Shown here: piece after piece, positions 22,313-34,638 of the stretch
Layout of the letters: each line of letters starts with the position of its first letter
Position numbering within the stretch: position 1 is the first letter of the stretch
Assembly: GCA_950097015.1 (NCBI GenBank)
Contig: CATNEN010000002.1
Location: 2,294,001 to 2,358,000 of the forward strand
DNA length: 64,000 nucleotides
Direction: 5' to 3'
Source: Macrostomum hystrix
Lineage: Eukaryota; Platyhelminthes; Macrostomidae
Notes under the pieces: generated by a model
What the model saw: the letters and a program-made list of their open reading frames with translations, nothing else
Database searches by the model: none
Told to the model about the DNA's origin: nothing
Translations under genes and position numbers: made by a program

Positions 22313-24949
22313 TGGAAAACTTTCGTGAGCAAGCAGGTCGACTCTTAAATTCACAGTTTGCTGTTTCTTGCATAGCAGCGAAGCCTTGCTGAATTTATAT
22401 AGAGAGTTTTCATTGACGTTATTCCTATGTTTATTTTTTGCGCTCACCGATAGCGGAAAATTATAAGAGCATATATTTTACTGCCGTAGCGAGCTTCTAT
22501 TTCAAGGACCGGATATGAGTTTTAGTACACGATCGTGCTTCGAAGCGCGCAATTCCTCAGGCAGTGAGACTGCTGCATATGCACGGCACTTGTACTGCAG
22601 CATGCTAATTAGCTTTCACATTTTTTCTTTATCAAAGCGTCAGATTTTATCTGGGGGTTATATCCGCATTTTTCAGCTCATTTTTTGTCTGACTTTAGAC
22701 TTTTCGTTTAGTTTTTGCGGCAAATTTTGTTTGAGCCTGCCTAGCTAGCTGTAGCTTATCAATCCGCTCTCGTGAGCTCATGAAACTTTTGGGTGACTCA
22801 AACGGTGTCACATACAGCTAGGGTATGCACTGGTCATATTGGGCGTGGATTGCTCAAATGGGCCTAGAATGTTCTCATACTCGAACTCTTACGCATTTAC
22901 AGTACACCTAGGCCAAGGTCCCATGGTCTACGATCTATACGATCTATACGATATACGATCTATATAATTCTAGCCAGGGAGTTTTATTGTAGGGACTACT
23001 TTAAGTAGTTCTGCCACCACCCTTTGCGGTTCTAGACTCCATAACTAAGACCTAGTGAGGCGTGGTCCACGGTTGCTACGACAAATACTCGTATTTAGGC
23101 CAGAAAGAAAAAGAGATATCTTGGCCGCTAGACGGACTCTATGCTGGGCATCTACTAATGTGTCCTGATCAGTGATGGAAGCAAGGTGTTTTGCACAGGG
23201 GGTTCTTTTGTACTTTAGAGAGTGAGAGGGAGATGGGTAGAGTATAGGGAGATGGGTAGAGTATATAGGGAGATGGGTAGAGTGATAGCGCTAATGTCTA
23301 AGCAATACCTGCAATAACACAAAACAGCCAATCTAACTGCCATCGACTCTTATCCTGTTTCAATATACGTGTACAATCGATCGATCAGAGACTTGAAACC
23401 AACCGCGTATGTACCAATGTAATTAACTTGAGATCGAGTTAATGAGTGACCCGGTGCTCATGCTGCATGAAGGTATCAACTCAAAATAACTCAGAAGTGT
23501 TCGGAATGTCTGAACGCTGTCAACACAGGACTACGATATAGCTGCAGGATCGATGTTCACTAGCAGGAAAAAACACAAAATTAAAATGCAATTAGACTGT
23601 CTAATTCTCAGCATTTCTGCATCTCTCAATGAGGAATTGAGAGCAGGGTAGGACCTTCTGTATATTAAACTGGCTGGACCTAGATATAAGATCTATTATT
23701 GATCCCATCATTCGTTTCTTACTAACCGATACTTTAAATAAGTTGTTGACAATTGAATAACCCTAACTTTTTTAAACAAAGCTTCACCTGTATATTGAAT
23801 AGTTGAAAAATGTTTTTTGTTTTTGCTCGCACACGCAATTCACATAACTGCTAAGCGAAACAAGGGTCATCTATTTTTAATGACAGTATGTAATGCTCAT
23901 TCTCGAGACCCACATCGTTTTTTAATATTACGACATTTGTTTAAAAATCATTGCTCACAGTATGTTACATGAAAAAACGATGTTCTGTAGAAAACTTCGC
24001 AAAACTGATTCCTTTGCTACTGCACAAAAATACCCTATAACTGGGAATACTCACGCGTAAAAATCTCATCATTATCTGCGTCGAAAATGAAAATGGCACC
24101 AATTTAAACCACTGTTATTTCGAAATTCCTTCTTGGAAAGGTATCTTTTTTTCAATCCTTAACTGAACTAGTTAAATAAACATATTGTCATTGTACAATT
24201 ATCATATGCTTATTTAATAATGCGTATATACAGTTAAGTTTAGACCTAGGTTGCTTCACCCATTAATGCACACCACTAGAGGAGTACAAATCACTAAAAT
24301 ATTTCCTTTTTATAACTGATTTATATAATATATGTGTACTCTGACAGCAATTTTCCATATAAGTGAGAAAATTAACTATGCTAATTTTGAATGTTTTTAT
24401 ATATTTCCATGCAACTGATTCTAAGACTGTAGTTATTATTCCATGCTGAGAAGTTGATGAGTTTAAGATATTATCTAAAATCTAAGAGTAATAATATGCA
24501 TTTTTGATCCATCCAGCAGTGTTTTGAAGTTTAGGAGTACTCCTTTTTGTGCCATTTTGCAAATTAAAACATTAGTAGCTACTTGTTATCTTCGCAATAG
24601 TAAGCTAAACTGTCAACAAGAGATAAGAGATAGTCATAAATTGTTAAAATATTTTCTTGTTAACTTAGGACAGTTTTTATCTATAATAAAAGTCAATATG
24701 TTATCCATTTTATATTGTTTTTGTGAAATTCTGCAAATACATAGTTTTACAGTAATATCTTTACTTAAAATTGCAATGCTACTAAAATTAAAAATATAAA
24801 ACAGTTTTTCATTTTTATGGCTATACTTATTGTGCATCAAAAGTACATAACCTGTAATACAATAAACATTATAATTTTATATATAATCTATAAACAAATC
24901 TAATCTATCCCACTACTGTAAAGTTTTCAGTTTCTTGGGATTTTTCAAG
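22313..24949. other. Intergenic region between SID-1-like and PPP1R14-like genes
   Basis: The two flanking genes are divergent, so promoters of both should lie here. Small local repeats are visible (CGATCTATA near 22930-22970; GGGAGATGGGTAGAGTATA, three units at 23229-23282). No coding segment or RNA gene is recognised. Confidence 0.5.
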
Positions 24950-26025
24950 ATGTCTGCAGTCAACTTCAACAACTCTGACAGCTTTGATGATAAGAAAACC
25001 AAGTATCTGACTGCAAAGTATAACAAGCAGGCGATGCTAATTATCAAACAAAGAATTGCAATAGAGGAGTTTATTTATGAAAAACTCAGAGAACTTCATG
25101 GTTGCAAGGTATTCCAATTGGGTTAATATTTATTTCATTTTTACTTATGTTATTTGCTGTAGCATTTATTTATTCTCACTTAATATTTAAATTTTAAAAA
25201 CTAAACAGAATGAATCTGATGACCATGATTCTGACATTGATATTGAGCAGCTGCTGAACCTAGCAACTGATGATGAGCGCAGAGCCAACTTATCTGTGAG
25301 TCAGATCACATTTCTTTCTTGTTGCAATTGGGCTGTAACAGCTAATTTATGATGAACTTATTGATATAGTTCGTATGATCTCATCAACATCTTTATCAGA
25401 TGATCTGTCACTACCTTTCTCAGTTACTTCAGTGATCTGTCACTACCTTTCTCAGGTACTTCAGTGATCTGTCACTACCTTTCTCAGTTACTTCAGTGAT
25501 CTGTCACTAGCTTTCTCAGTTACTTCAGTGATCTGTCACTAACTTTCTCAGGTACTTCAGTGATCTGTCACTACCTTTCTCAGTTACTTCAGTGATCTGT
25601 CACTACCTTTCTCAGGTACTTCAGTGATCTGTCACTACCTTTCTCAGGTACTTCAGTGATCTGTCACTACCTTTCTCAGTTACTTCAGTGATCTGTCACT
25701 ACCTTTCTCAGTTACTTCAGTGATCTGTCACTACCTTTCTCAGTTACTTCAGTGATCTGTCACTAGCTTTCTCAGGTCACTCAGCTGTCAAAAAATTTCT
25801 GTAACCCTTCATATTTCCACACTTTTCCTCGAGCCACAGGTCCTTAAATTTCATCCGAATTGGAAGCTGCCCAGCTTTATACTACTTTAAATAGACAGCA
25901 AGCATTTCATTCGTAAAACACGCGCGCAAATTCAGGTTCTGCTGAAGGATGCTAGCGCCCCCGCCCATCTGGTGGAGAAGTTCATTTCCGAGCTGTTGCT
26001 GAAACTGCGCTCTCTCAGTGAATGA
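24950..26025 (+). CDS. PPP1R14-like protein phosphatase 1 inhibitor (CPI-17/PHI-1 family)
   Basis: Three exons, 24950-25108, 25209-25295 and 25936-26025, all GT-AG and phase 0, give 111 residues. The product follows the family core: KYLTAKYNKQAM, IAIEEFIYEKLRELHGC, acidic DIDIEQLLNLATDDER, then VLLKDASAPAHLVEKFISELLLKL. Thr21 in YLTAKY aligns with CPI-17 Thr38 (VTVKY), whose phosphorylation turns these proteins into strong inhibitors of myosin phosphatase/PP1. The protein would be cytosolic and tune contraction or motility under kinase control. The long C-terminal tail of vertebrate members is absent. An ATG five codons upstream (24935) is an alternative start. Intron 2 contains a 32-bp minisatellite. 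Confidence 0.8.
25402..25785. repeat. 32-bp minisatellite in intron 2, ~12 copies
   Basis: The unit starts GATCTGTCACTACCTTTCTC and ends AGTTACTTCAGT. Each unit ends in a run resembling a splice acceptor (CTTTCTCAG), so the array multiplies potential decoy acceptors inside the intron. Confidence 0.95.
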
Positions 26026-26159
26026 TTTTACAATTGCAATTAATTCTGTTCGTTTCTATGTATATTTTTTAAATCTTCCAATTTCTTTCCATTTTGTGTA
26101 CCTTTTAATGTTTTCAGGCCAAAAACACAACATTATAAGCTCCCCTTATTCCCCTATTA

Positions 26160-27246
26160 TTTGATCCCATGACTCTCTAAATCCTTAGAAATGATCCCAT
26201 GACTCTCCAAATCCTTAGAATTGATCCCATGACTCTCCAAATCCTTAGAATTGATCCCATGACTCTCTAAATCCTTAGAATTGATCCCATGACTCTCCAA
26301 ATCCTTAGAATTGATCCCATGACTCTCCAGATCCTTAGAATTGATCCCATGACTCTCCAAATCCTTAGATTTTATCCCATGACTCTCCAAATCCTTAGAA
26401 TTGATCCCATGACTCTCCAAATCCTTAGAATTGATCCCATGACTCTCCAGATCCTTAGAATTGATCCCATGACTCTCCAGATCCTTAGAATTGATTCCAT
26501 GACTCTCCAAATCCTTAGAATTGATCCCATGACTCTCCAGATCCTTATAATTGATCCCATGACTCTCCAAATCCTTAGAAATGATCCCATGACTCTCCAG
26601 ATCCTTATAATTGATCCCATGACTCTCCAAATCCTTAGAAATGATCCCATGACTCTCCAGATCCTTAGAAATGATCCCATGACTCTCCAAATCCTTAGAA
26701 ATGATCCCATGACTCTCCAGATCCTTAGAAATGATCCCATGACTCTCCAGATCCTTATAATTGATCCCATGACTCTCCAAATCCTTAGAAATGATCCCAT
26801 GACTCTCCAGATCCTTAGAAATGATCCCATGACTCTCCAAATCCTTAGAAATGATCCCATGACTCTCCAAATCCTTAGAAATGATCCCATGACTCTCCAA
26901 CTCCTTAGAAATGATCCCATGACTCTCCAGATCCTTAGAAATGATCCCATGACTCTCCAGATCCTTATAATTGATCCCATGACTCTCCAAATCCTTAGAA
27001 ATGATCCCATGACTCTCCAGATCCTTAGAAATGATCCCATGACTCTCCAAATCCTTATAATTGATCCCATGACTCTCCAAATCCTTAGAAATGATCCCAT
27101 GACTCTCCAACTCCTTAGAAATGATTCCATGACTCTCCAGATCCTTAGAAATGATCCCATGACTCTCCAGATCCTTATAATTGATCCCATGACTCTCCAA
27201 ATCCTTAGAATTGATCCCATGACTCTCCAAATCCTTAGATTTTATC
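26160..27246. repeat. 30-bp minisatellite, 36 copies
   Basis: The unit ATCCTTAGAATTGATCCCAT + GACTCTCCAA is almost perfectly regular, with variants AGAAA, ATAAT and CTCCAG. A 30-bp period keeps frames open on both strands for about 350 codons (for example a repeated ESHGIISKDL on the minus strand). Translation is not supported by any flanking gene structure. Confidence 0.95.
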
Positions 27247-27249
27247 CCT

Positions 27250-27924
27250 AGCTTTCCCAGTTGTGCACAGTTGCATCCCTATCTACTCTGGTAGTGCCTT
27301 CACCTTACCTGTCAAGGATGTAATGGAAGCTTTCTTCCACTTTACCTATTTTTGGTTGCTAAGTCGCTGCCTGTGTACAGTCTCCCACCTGTTGTTTATC
27401 AATGATTGTGTCCCAAACCAGTGCCTAATTTGATTAGAACTGTTAGCTTAAGCCTTTCCTTTTTTATTTAAAATTTTTAATGATTTTTTTAATAAAACTT
27501 TTTGATTTGTTGTTCTTGTTGCTGTTTTGTGCTATGAAAGTGCCCCTGATTTTACATTTTGCAGTTTTGTGCGGTATTTTTTAAACCAAGTACCCTTATT
27601 TTAACTTTTGCCACATAGCCTTAACCAGTGCTGATTTAAATGACACATTTTTGTTGCTAAACGTATTATTATTCTTAATTGTTTAATAAATAGTCATAAA
27701 GCCGAATTTTTAGTATTATTATTGTTGATTCTTAACTTTGCTTTTATAACCATTTTAAATTTTAGCAAATGTTTACAAATAAAATTTGTCTACTTGATAT
27801 CCAATATATAACTGCCTGTCATCCAAGTACTTTGTAGACTGGCTGATTTCTATGAAAATAGCAGCTTAAACAGCAGAAGTCTTTAAGATTTTATTTTCCT
27901 ATCCATACAAGTCTTCCTCTGCCT
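27250..27924. other. AT-rich non-coding DNA
   Basis: Contains AATAAA-like motifs near 27490 and 27685 but no gene. It may include downstream sequence of the PPP1R14-like gene. Confidence 0.4.
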
Positions 27925-28760
27925 CCCAGTCCTTCAGGATCTCTCCCCAAGTCCTTCAGGATCTCTCCAAGTCCTTCAGGATCTCCCCCAGTCCTTCAGG
28001 ATCTCTCCCCAGTCCTTCAGGATCTCTCCCCAGTCCTTCAGGATCTCTCCCCAGTCCTTCAGGATCTCTCCCCCAGTCCTTCAGGATCTCTCCCCCAGTC
28101 CTTCAGGATCTCTCCCAGTCCTTCAGGATCTCCCCCAGTCCTTCAGGATCTCTCCCAGTCCTTCAGGATCTCCACCAGTCCTTCAGGATCTCTCCCCAGT
28201 CCTTCAGGATCTCTCCCCCAGTCCTTCAGGATCTCTCCCAGTCCTTCAGGATCTCCCCCAGTCCTTCAGGATCTCTCCCAGTCCTTCAGGATCTCCCCCA
28301 GTCCTTCAGGATCTCTCCCCAGTCCTTCAGGATCTCTCTTTCCAGTCCTTCAGGATCTCTTCCCAGTCCTTCAGGATCCCTCCCCAGTCCTTCAGGATCT
28401 CTCTTTCCAGTCCTTCAGGATCTCTCTTTCCAGTCCTTCAGGATCCCTCCCCAGTCCTTCAGGATCTCTCTTTCCAGTCCTTCAGGATCTCTCTTTCCAG
28501 TCCTTCAGGATCTCTCTTTCCAGTCCTTCAGGATCCCTCCCTAGTCCTTCAGGATCCCTCCCCAGTCCTTCAGGATATCTCTCCCCAGTCCTTCAGGATA
28601 TCTCTCCCCAGTCCTTCAGGATATCTCTCCCCAGTCCTTCAGGATCTCCCCCAGTCCTTCAGGATCTCTCCCTAGTCCTTCAGGATCCCTCCCCAGTCCT
28701 TCAGGATATCTCTCCCCAGTCCTTCAGGATCTCTCTCCAGTCCTTCATGATCACTCCTCA
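27925..28760. repeat. ~19-23 bp minisatellite (CCAGTCCTTCAGGATCTCTC)
   Basis: About 40 units of CCAGTCCTTCAGGATCTCTC with variable spacers (CC, CCC, TTT, ATATCTCT). Unit length varies, unlike the strict 30-bp array before it. Confidence 0.95.
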
Positions 28761-28764
28761 GTCC

Positions 28765-30390
28765 TTCAGGCCCTCAGATCATTGTCCTGGATGCCTGGCG
28801 CTTGTGTCCGCCAAGCTAATGAGACAGGCGGTGAATCCTGCATTGTCAGAGGCTCTGGATGAACGAATCGCTGAGTGGGCGGCATCCAGCTTCCATCATC
28901 ATCACATGATCGTTTTCATCATTCATCTGCGCTTCACTTTCATCCTGTCTGTCTTGTCTCTCTCCTTCCTGCACGTCCATAAATTTAGCCGACTTTCAGA
29001 GCCGACAAAAGATATGAATAATGGCGGCGGGGTCATTTGTTGCTGCCAGCTGCCGGCCTGTCAAACAATAAATCATTACTGGCAGAGCCCAAGCCGCATT
29101 GGCCTATTCAGTAATGGGATTATCTATCTAGTCGGGCAGAATTTGCCAAAAAAGAAGAAACATGAAGCTTGAACTGCGCCTTTCTGCATCATGTGACGGC
29201 GCGTCCGTTACCTCTGCTTCCTGATGCTTTTGATATGCGATGCCAATACACCGTTGAATTTCTGTTCACGGCTCATTGCCTGTTGGCTTGAGCTTTCTGC
29301 TGCTATCAGATATCATAGTTTTCTTTTATCCTTTGTCAGGTCCCAATTTTATATTCACATTTGAAATCACTAACACGTGGCGCCTTTTTGTGCATCTCAT
29401 TGCGGGCTCCATGCAATATTTTCTTAACCTCTTTCCCCTTTCTCCCCTTTTCTCTCTCCCCTTCTCTTCCCTTCTCTCCCGTTTCTTCTTCTCTCCCCTT
29501 CTCTCCCCTTCTCTCTCCTTCTCTCTCCCCTTCTCTCCCCTTCTCTCTCCCCTTCTCTAATCTTCTAGCCTTTCCTTCTATTTTTTCTGCATTATCTGCG
29601 AGGTCTAGGCCCTTCTTTTTTATAGTCTTTCTGTTTAAGCGTGAGTTACGCGTTCTGGCAAAACAGTTTTATTCGGATTGCAGCACTAAAAAGGTGGTGA
29701 AATCCCTAGGCAGAGATGAGATCTGGTTGCTAGAGATCAAAATAAAGAATGGCAGATAAGTGTTTTCTATTTCGTTAATTGTCTCTCGCTCAGAAGCATT
29801 AGGACCGCCAGCTGAAAAAAAGAGAAATTATGAGCAAATGAGCAGCAGTTTTCTGAAGCTTCGCTCCACAATGAAAGCCTTGAGGATCATTCGCATAATG
29901 ACTGATTCCCATATCAGCAATGAAATTTATGTCTGTAACTGGTCTGGTGCACAGCGGCTGGTTTCCCATTGAGCAGGCGACACAACCTAAGCCGTAAATC
30001 AATCGGTGTTGTTAATAGCATTGCTGTGAGGTCCTTTGCAGTATGGAAAACAGAGTGGCTTGTGTTCGTGCATATATTTCGATTACACACACACGACTAT
30101 AATACTGCGCGTGTGCTGGATGACGATAAAGAAATTTGTTGCTATTCCAAGCAACACAAGGATATACACTCTGACTGTGCCAAAATAGAGGCCATATTTT
30201 ATTATCTAGAGCGAATTGGGCATCTGACTTTGTCGGTCTTCTCCCACTGAACTGACTGTCCGATAAGAGGCGCCCTCACATACGGGCCTGATTGATGGAA
30301 CGGAATGCACACGCTAAACAGGAAGCACCGAATGACTGACTTCTGTGTCTCCTGGATATTTCAGGCCGACCTTCTGCGGGCAGCCTTCGC
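28765..30390. other. Balanced-composition non-coding island
   Basis: The composition is less skewed than the surrounding arrays and resembles a conserved non-coding region, with homeodomain-like words (CAATAAATCATTA near 29063, CTGATTGATGG near 30288). A frame at 28747-29172 stays open but resembles no protein. A CT-rich tract of CCTTCTCTCC units occupies 29428-29565. No gene is called. Confidence 0.35.
29428..29565. repeat. Polypyrimidine CTTCTCTCCC tract
   Basis: Nearly pure C/T on the plus strand with a loose ~10-bp period. Confidence 0.85.
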
Positions 30391-30394
30391 AACA

Positions 30395-31515
30395 AGAGAT
30401 TGGAGATTGGAAGTAGTAGAGGGAGATGGTAGAGCTGGAGATGGGAGATAGGGAGATGGTAGATAGGGAGATTGGAAGTAGTAGAGGGCGATGGTAGAGC
30501 TGGAAATGTTAAAGCTGGAGATGGTAGAGCTGGAGATGGTAGTGGGGAGATGGTAGTGGGGAGATGGTAGATAGGGAGATAGTAGATAGGGAGATGGAAG
30601 TAGTAGAGATAGGGAGATGGAAGTAGTAGAGATAGGGAGATGGTAGACGGGGAGATGGAAGATAGGGAGATGGAAGTTAGGGAGATGGAAGATAGGGAGA
30701 TGGAAGATAGGGAGATGGAAGATAGGGAGATGGAAGATAGGGAGATGGAAGATAGGGAGATGGAAGATAGGGAGATGGAAGATAGGGAGATGGAAGATAG
30801 GGAGATGGTAGACGGGGAGATGGAGGATAGGGAGATGGTAGACGGGGAGATGGAGGATAGGGAGATGGTAGACGGGGAGATGGTAGACGGGGAGATGGTA
30901 GACGGGGAGATGGTAGACGGGGAGATGGTAGACGGGGAGATGGTAGACGGGGAGATGGTAGACGGGGAGATGGTAGACGGGGAGATGGTAGACGGGGAGA
31001 TGGTAGACGGGGAGATGGTAGACGGGGAGATGGAGGATAGGGAGATGGTAGACGGGGAGATGGTAGACGGGGAGATGGTAGACGGGGAGATGGAGGATAG
31101 GGAGATGGTAGATGGGGAGATGGTAGACGGGGAGATGGTAGACGGGGAGATGGTAGACGGGGAGATGGTAGACGGGGAGATGGTAGACGGGGAGATGGTA
31201 GATGGGGAGATGGTAGACGGGGAGATGGTAGACGGGGAGATGGAGGATAGGGAGATGGAAGATAGGGAGATGGAAGATAGGGAGATGGAAGATAGGGAGA
31301 TGGAAGATAGGGAGATGGAAGATAGGGAGATGGTAGACGGGGAGATGGAGGATAGGGAGATGGTAGACGGGGAGATGGTAGACGGGGAGATGGTAGACGG
31401 GGAGATGGTAGACGGGGAGATGGTAGACGGAGAGATGGAGGATAGGGAGATGGTAGACGGGGAGATGGTAGACGGGGAGATGGAGGATAGGGAGATGGTA
31501 GATGGGGAGATGGTA
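30395..31515. repeat. 15-bp minisatellite, ~75 copies
   Basis: The core unit is GGGGAGATGGTAGAC with variants GATAGGGAGATGGAA. The first 250 bp are more irregular. The 15-bp period leaves long frames open on both strands (for example a repeated MVDGE, or LPSPR). I regard these as non-coding. Confidence 0.95.
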
Positions 31516-32112
31516 GAGTTCCTAGGTGCGATCGCAGCTGTCTGATGCACTGGCTGATTGGTGATTTATGTCCAACAGGCATGTCCAAGAGCTCCCCCAT
31601 ACCGCAGTGTGTTTGTGTGTGTGTGTGTGTGTATAGTAATTGTGGCTGTGTGTGTGTCACTGGCTGGGTTTCGTTTCGGTGCAGAGCAATAAACTAGATC
31701 CATCATCAGGACGCCATACTCGTGCGCATTTAGCTGTCTGTACTCCAGTTAGTACGAAAATTTCGCGACATAAATCAAATTTCTTTATCTTCGAAGTGAA
31801 GCAGAATGTCATAAAAGATGCAGTTCTGTACACTACGAATGCAGACCAGAGTTTGCTAACTTGTTGCTTTGTCATTTTTATTTCAACAGAAAGCTGCGGC
31901 ATTCGAGTGTCATAAAATGAGCTTAAATGCGAAACACGTCAGACAACTGCAGCCGCGCCCGGGTCAGCTTTGTTTATGGCCGCGCTTTGAATCTCTTTTG
32001 CTTTGACGGGTTCAGAATTATTTCTATAGTGTGGGCTGGTTTCTATAAACCGTTTGAGAAAATAAAATCTAAAGAATTTTTGTGGGGCGCCTTGGGCAAG
32101 GCAGTGGAGTGG
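31516..32112. other. Non-coding segment with a short (GT)n
   Basis: A GT dinucleotide run lies at 31610-31632. The rest is of balanced composition without a recognisable gene. Confidence 0.4.
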
Positions 32113-32620
32113 AGGTAGCTTGGTAGGCAGTGAGGTAGCTTGGTAGACAGTGAGGTAGCTTGGTAGACAATGAGGTAGCTTGGTAGGCAGTGAGGTAGCT
32201 TGGTAGGCAGTGAGGTAGCTTGGTAGGCAGTGAGGTAGCTTGGTAGACAGTGAGGTAGCTTGGTAGACAATGAGGTAGCTTGGTAGACAGTGATGTAGCT
32301 TGGTAGACAGTGAGGTAGCTTGGTAGAGAGTGAGGTAGCCTAGTAGACAGTGAGGTAGCTTGGTAGGCAGCGAGATAGCTTGGTATGCAATGGGGTAGCT
32401 TGGTAGGCAGTAAGGTAGCCTGGTATGCAATGAGGTAGCTTGGTAGACAGTAAGGTAGCCTGGTATGCAATGGGGTAGCTTGGTAGGCAGTAAGGTAGCC
32501 TGGTATGCAATGGGGTAGCTTGGTAGACAGCGAGGTAGCTAGGTAGACAGTGGGGTAGCTTAGTAGACAGTGGGGTAGCTTAGTATACAGTGGGGTAGCT
32601 TAGTAGACAGTGGGGTGTGC
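32113..32620. repeat. 20-bp minisatellite, ~25 copies
   Basis: The unit is GGTAGCTTGGTAGACAGTGA, with more variation towards the right (GGCAG, TATGCAA, TAGCCTGG). Confidence 0.95.
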
Positions 32621-33105
32621 TGAGCGATAAGTAAAAATTCAATCAAACAGCAAGTCAACACCGGTGCTGGTGTCCAGATGTCATCTATGTTGATATTCAC
32701 AATGCTACACAATGTTGTTACACGAAGGACAAATTAATAATTGTTATTATTATCATTATTATTAAGTTTCCACCGCGGAAATCAGCAAATTATAAGAGAA
32801 AATCTCTGTTTAACAAAATTGGCAATCAAGTGGATCGAAGGCAAGTTGTGAATAAAGGAACAATAATGGCGCGACTGTGGTTTTAGGGGGGGTAGCAACT
32901 AGCAAAAGGTGTGTCTCCATGAAGATGTCAAAAACATGTTAAGCTGGGAAATGTTATGCGTTCATTAAATAAATTTTGTGGGGTCAAAGTTCCAGGTTAA
33001 TATTGAAGAGTGTTGCGAATCCTGAGTAGTGAAAATCAGCTTCGATGTTCTTCCTAAATTTATAAAATATATTATAATTTGCAACTTGCTTTTAAAGCTA
33101 CAGAT
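32621..33105. other. AT-rich non-coding DNA
   Basis: Contains an ATT/ATTATT run near 32740-32765. No gene seen. Confidence 0.4.
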
Positions 33106-33690
33106 CCTAGATTTCATAGATCCCAGATCCCATAGATCCTAGATTTCATAGATCCTAGATTTCATAGATCCCAGATTTCATAGATCCTAGATTTCATAGA
33201 TCCTAGATTTCATAGATCCTAGATCCTAGATTTCATAGATCCAAGATCCCATAGATCCTAGATTTCATAGATCCTAGATTTCATAGATCCCAGATTTCAT
33301 AGATCCTAGATTTCATAGATCCTAGATCCCATAGATCCTAGATTTCATAGATCCTAGATTTCATAGATCCCAGATCCCATAGATCCTAGATTTCATAGAT
33401 CCCAGATTCCATAGATCCTAGATTTCATAGATCCCAGATCCCATAGATCCTAGATTTCATAGATCCCAGATTCCATAGATCCTAGATTTCATAGATCCCA
33501 GATCCCATAGATCCTAGATTTCATAGATCCTAGATCCCATAGATCCTAGATTTCATAGATCCTAGATTTCATAGATCCCAGATCCCATAGATCCTAGATT
33601 TCATAGATCCCAGATCCCATAGATCCTAGATTTCATAGATCCTAGATTTCATAGATCCTTTATCCCAGACCTTAGATCCCATGATCAAAG
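33106..33690. repeat. ~16-bp minisatellite (AGATCCTAGATTTCAT)
   Basis: AGATCCTAGATTTCAT and AGATCCCAGATCCCAT units alternate in compound 30-45 bp blocks. The array ends about 200 bp beyond the stop codon of the teashirt-like gene. Confidence 0.95.
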
Positions 33691-33888
33691 ATCATACATT
33701 CGAACATCCTAGATCCCATGTATCCCAAATCGTATGTTAATCCCATGCTAAGCAGTCCGAGTTAGATATTCAAATACGGTTATCATTCAATAAAATAATA
33801 ATAATTTTTCTTGGCAGGAAAAACAAGGCAGCAATGAGTTGCAAGTCAGGCAGACCCAGTATGAAAGTGGCCCCTTAAATTCCAGAGT

Positions 33889-34588
33889 CTAAAGCCACCA
33901 GGTCGGGTGCATTCTGGCAGCGCCATTCATCATGAAGTCGAACAGAGCCAGGTTGTGCTGCTGGAAGGCGGCCAGGCCATTGGGGGCCTGAGGCAGCGCC
34001 TGAGGTGGCAGAGGCAGAGGCAGCGGCAGCGGCAGCGGCGGAGGCAGTGGCTTCGGCTGCGGGGCTTGGGGTGGTGCCGGTGCCCGACCTCCTCCGGGGC
34101 ACTTGCCCTTGCTCACGTGCAGCCTCACCTGGCCTTTGTTGGCGAAGGGCCTGGCACAGAACTGGCACTTGTTTTTCTTCTTCAGCGACTGCTGCTGCTG
34201 CTTCTGATCCGGCTTCATTGGCGAAAGCATCGTCGGCGATGAAAACAGAGCCGCAGTTTCGCCGGCTCCGTCATCTGCTAAATCGGCGACCACAATGACA
34301 GAAGCCGCCTCCGAGGTCGATGATGAGGAAGCTGCTGACGGAGAAGCAGCTGGCGCGGCCGCAGCCGCAGCCACGGAAGCACAGCCAGCAGCTGAACCGT
34401 CAGATGAGACGGCCGTCTTGTCAACCAGGCGCTGCAGGCAGGAGAGAGGATTACTGTCACCGCTGAAACCTCCGGCTGTGTCGCCAGGCCGTCTCGGTGC
34501 CAAGTCCGGGCACAGATAGGCTGGCCTTCCGGGGTCTGATGACCTTGGTGGCAGTGGTGGCTTTTTCGATGACGGAAGCGGGAACACT

Positions 34589-34638
<50 letters not shown>

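Noticed and set aside
26157-27251. 357- and 320-codon frames in the 30-bp array
   Set aside because: Same reason; open in opposite strands at once and purely repetitive.
28747-29172. 141-codon frame after the 20-bp array
   Set aside because: No domain; starts in the repeat, and composition changes abruptly to low-complexity and hydrophobic runs typical of chance.
30276-31660. Ser/Pro-rich and MVDGE-rich proteins in the 15-bp array
   Set aside because: Frames follow the 15-bp unit; no unique domain or splice evidence.
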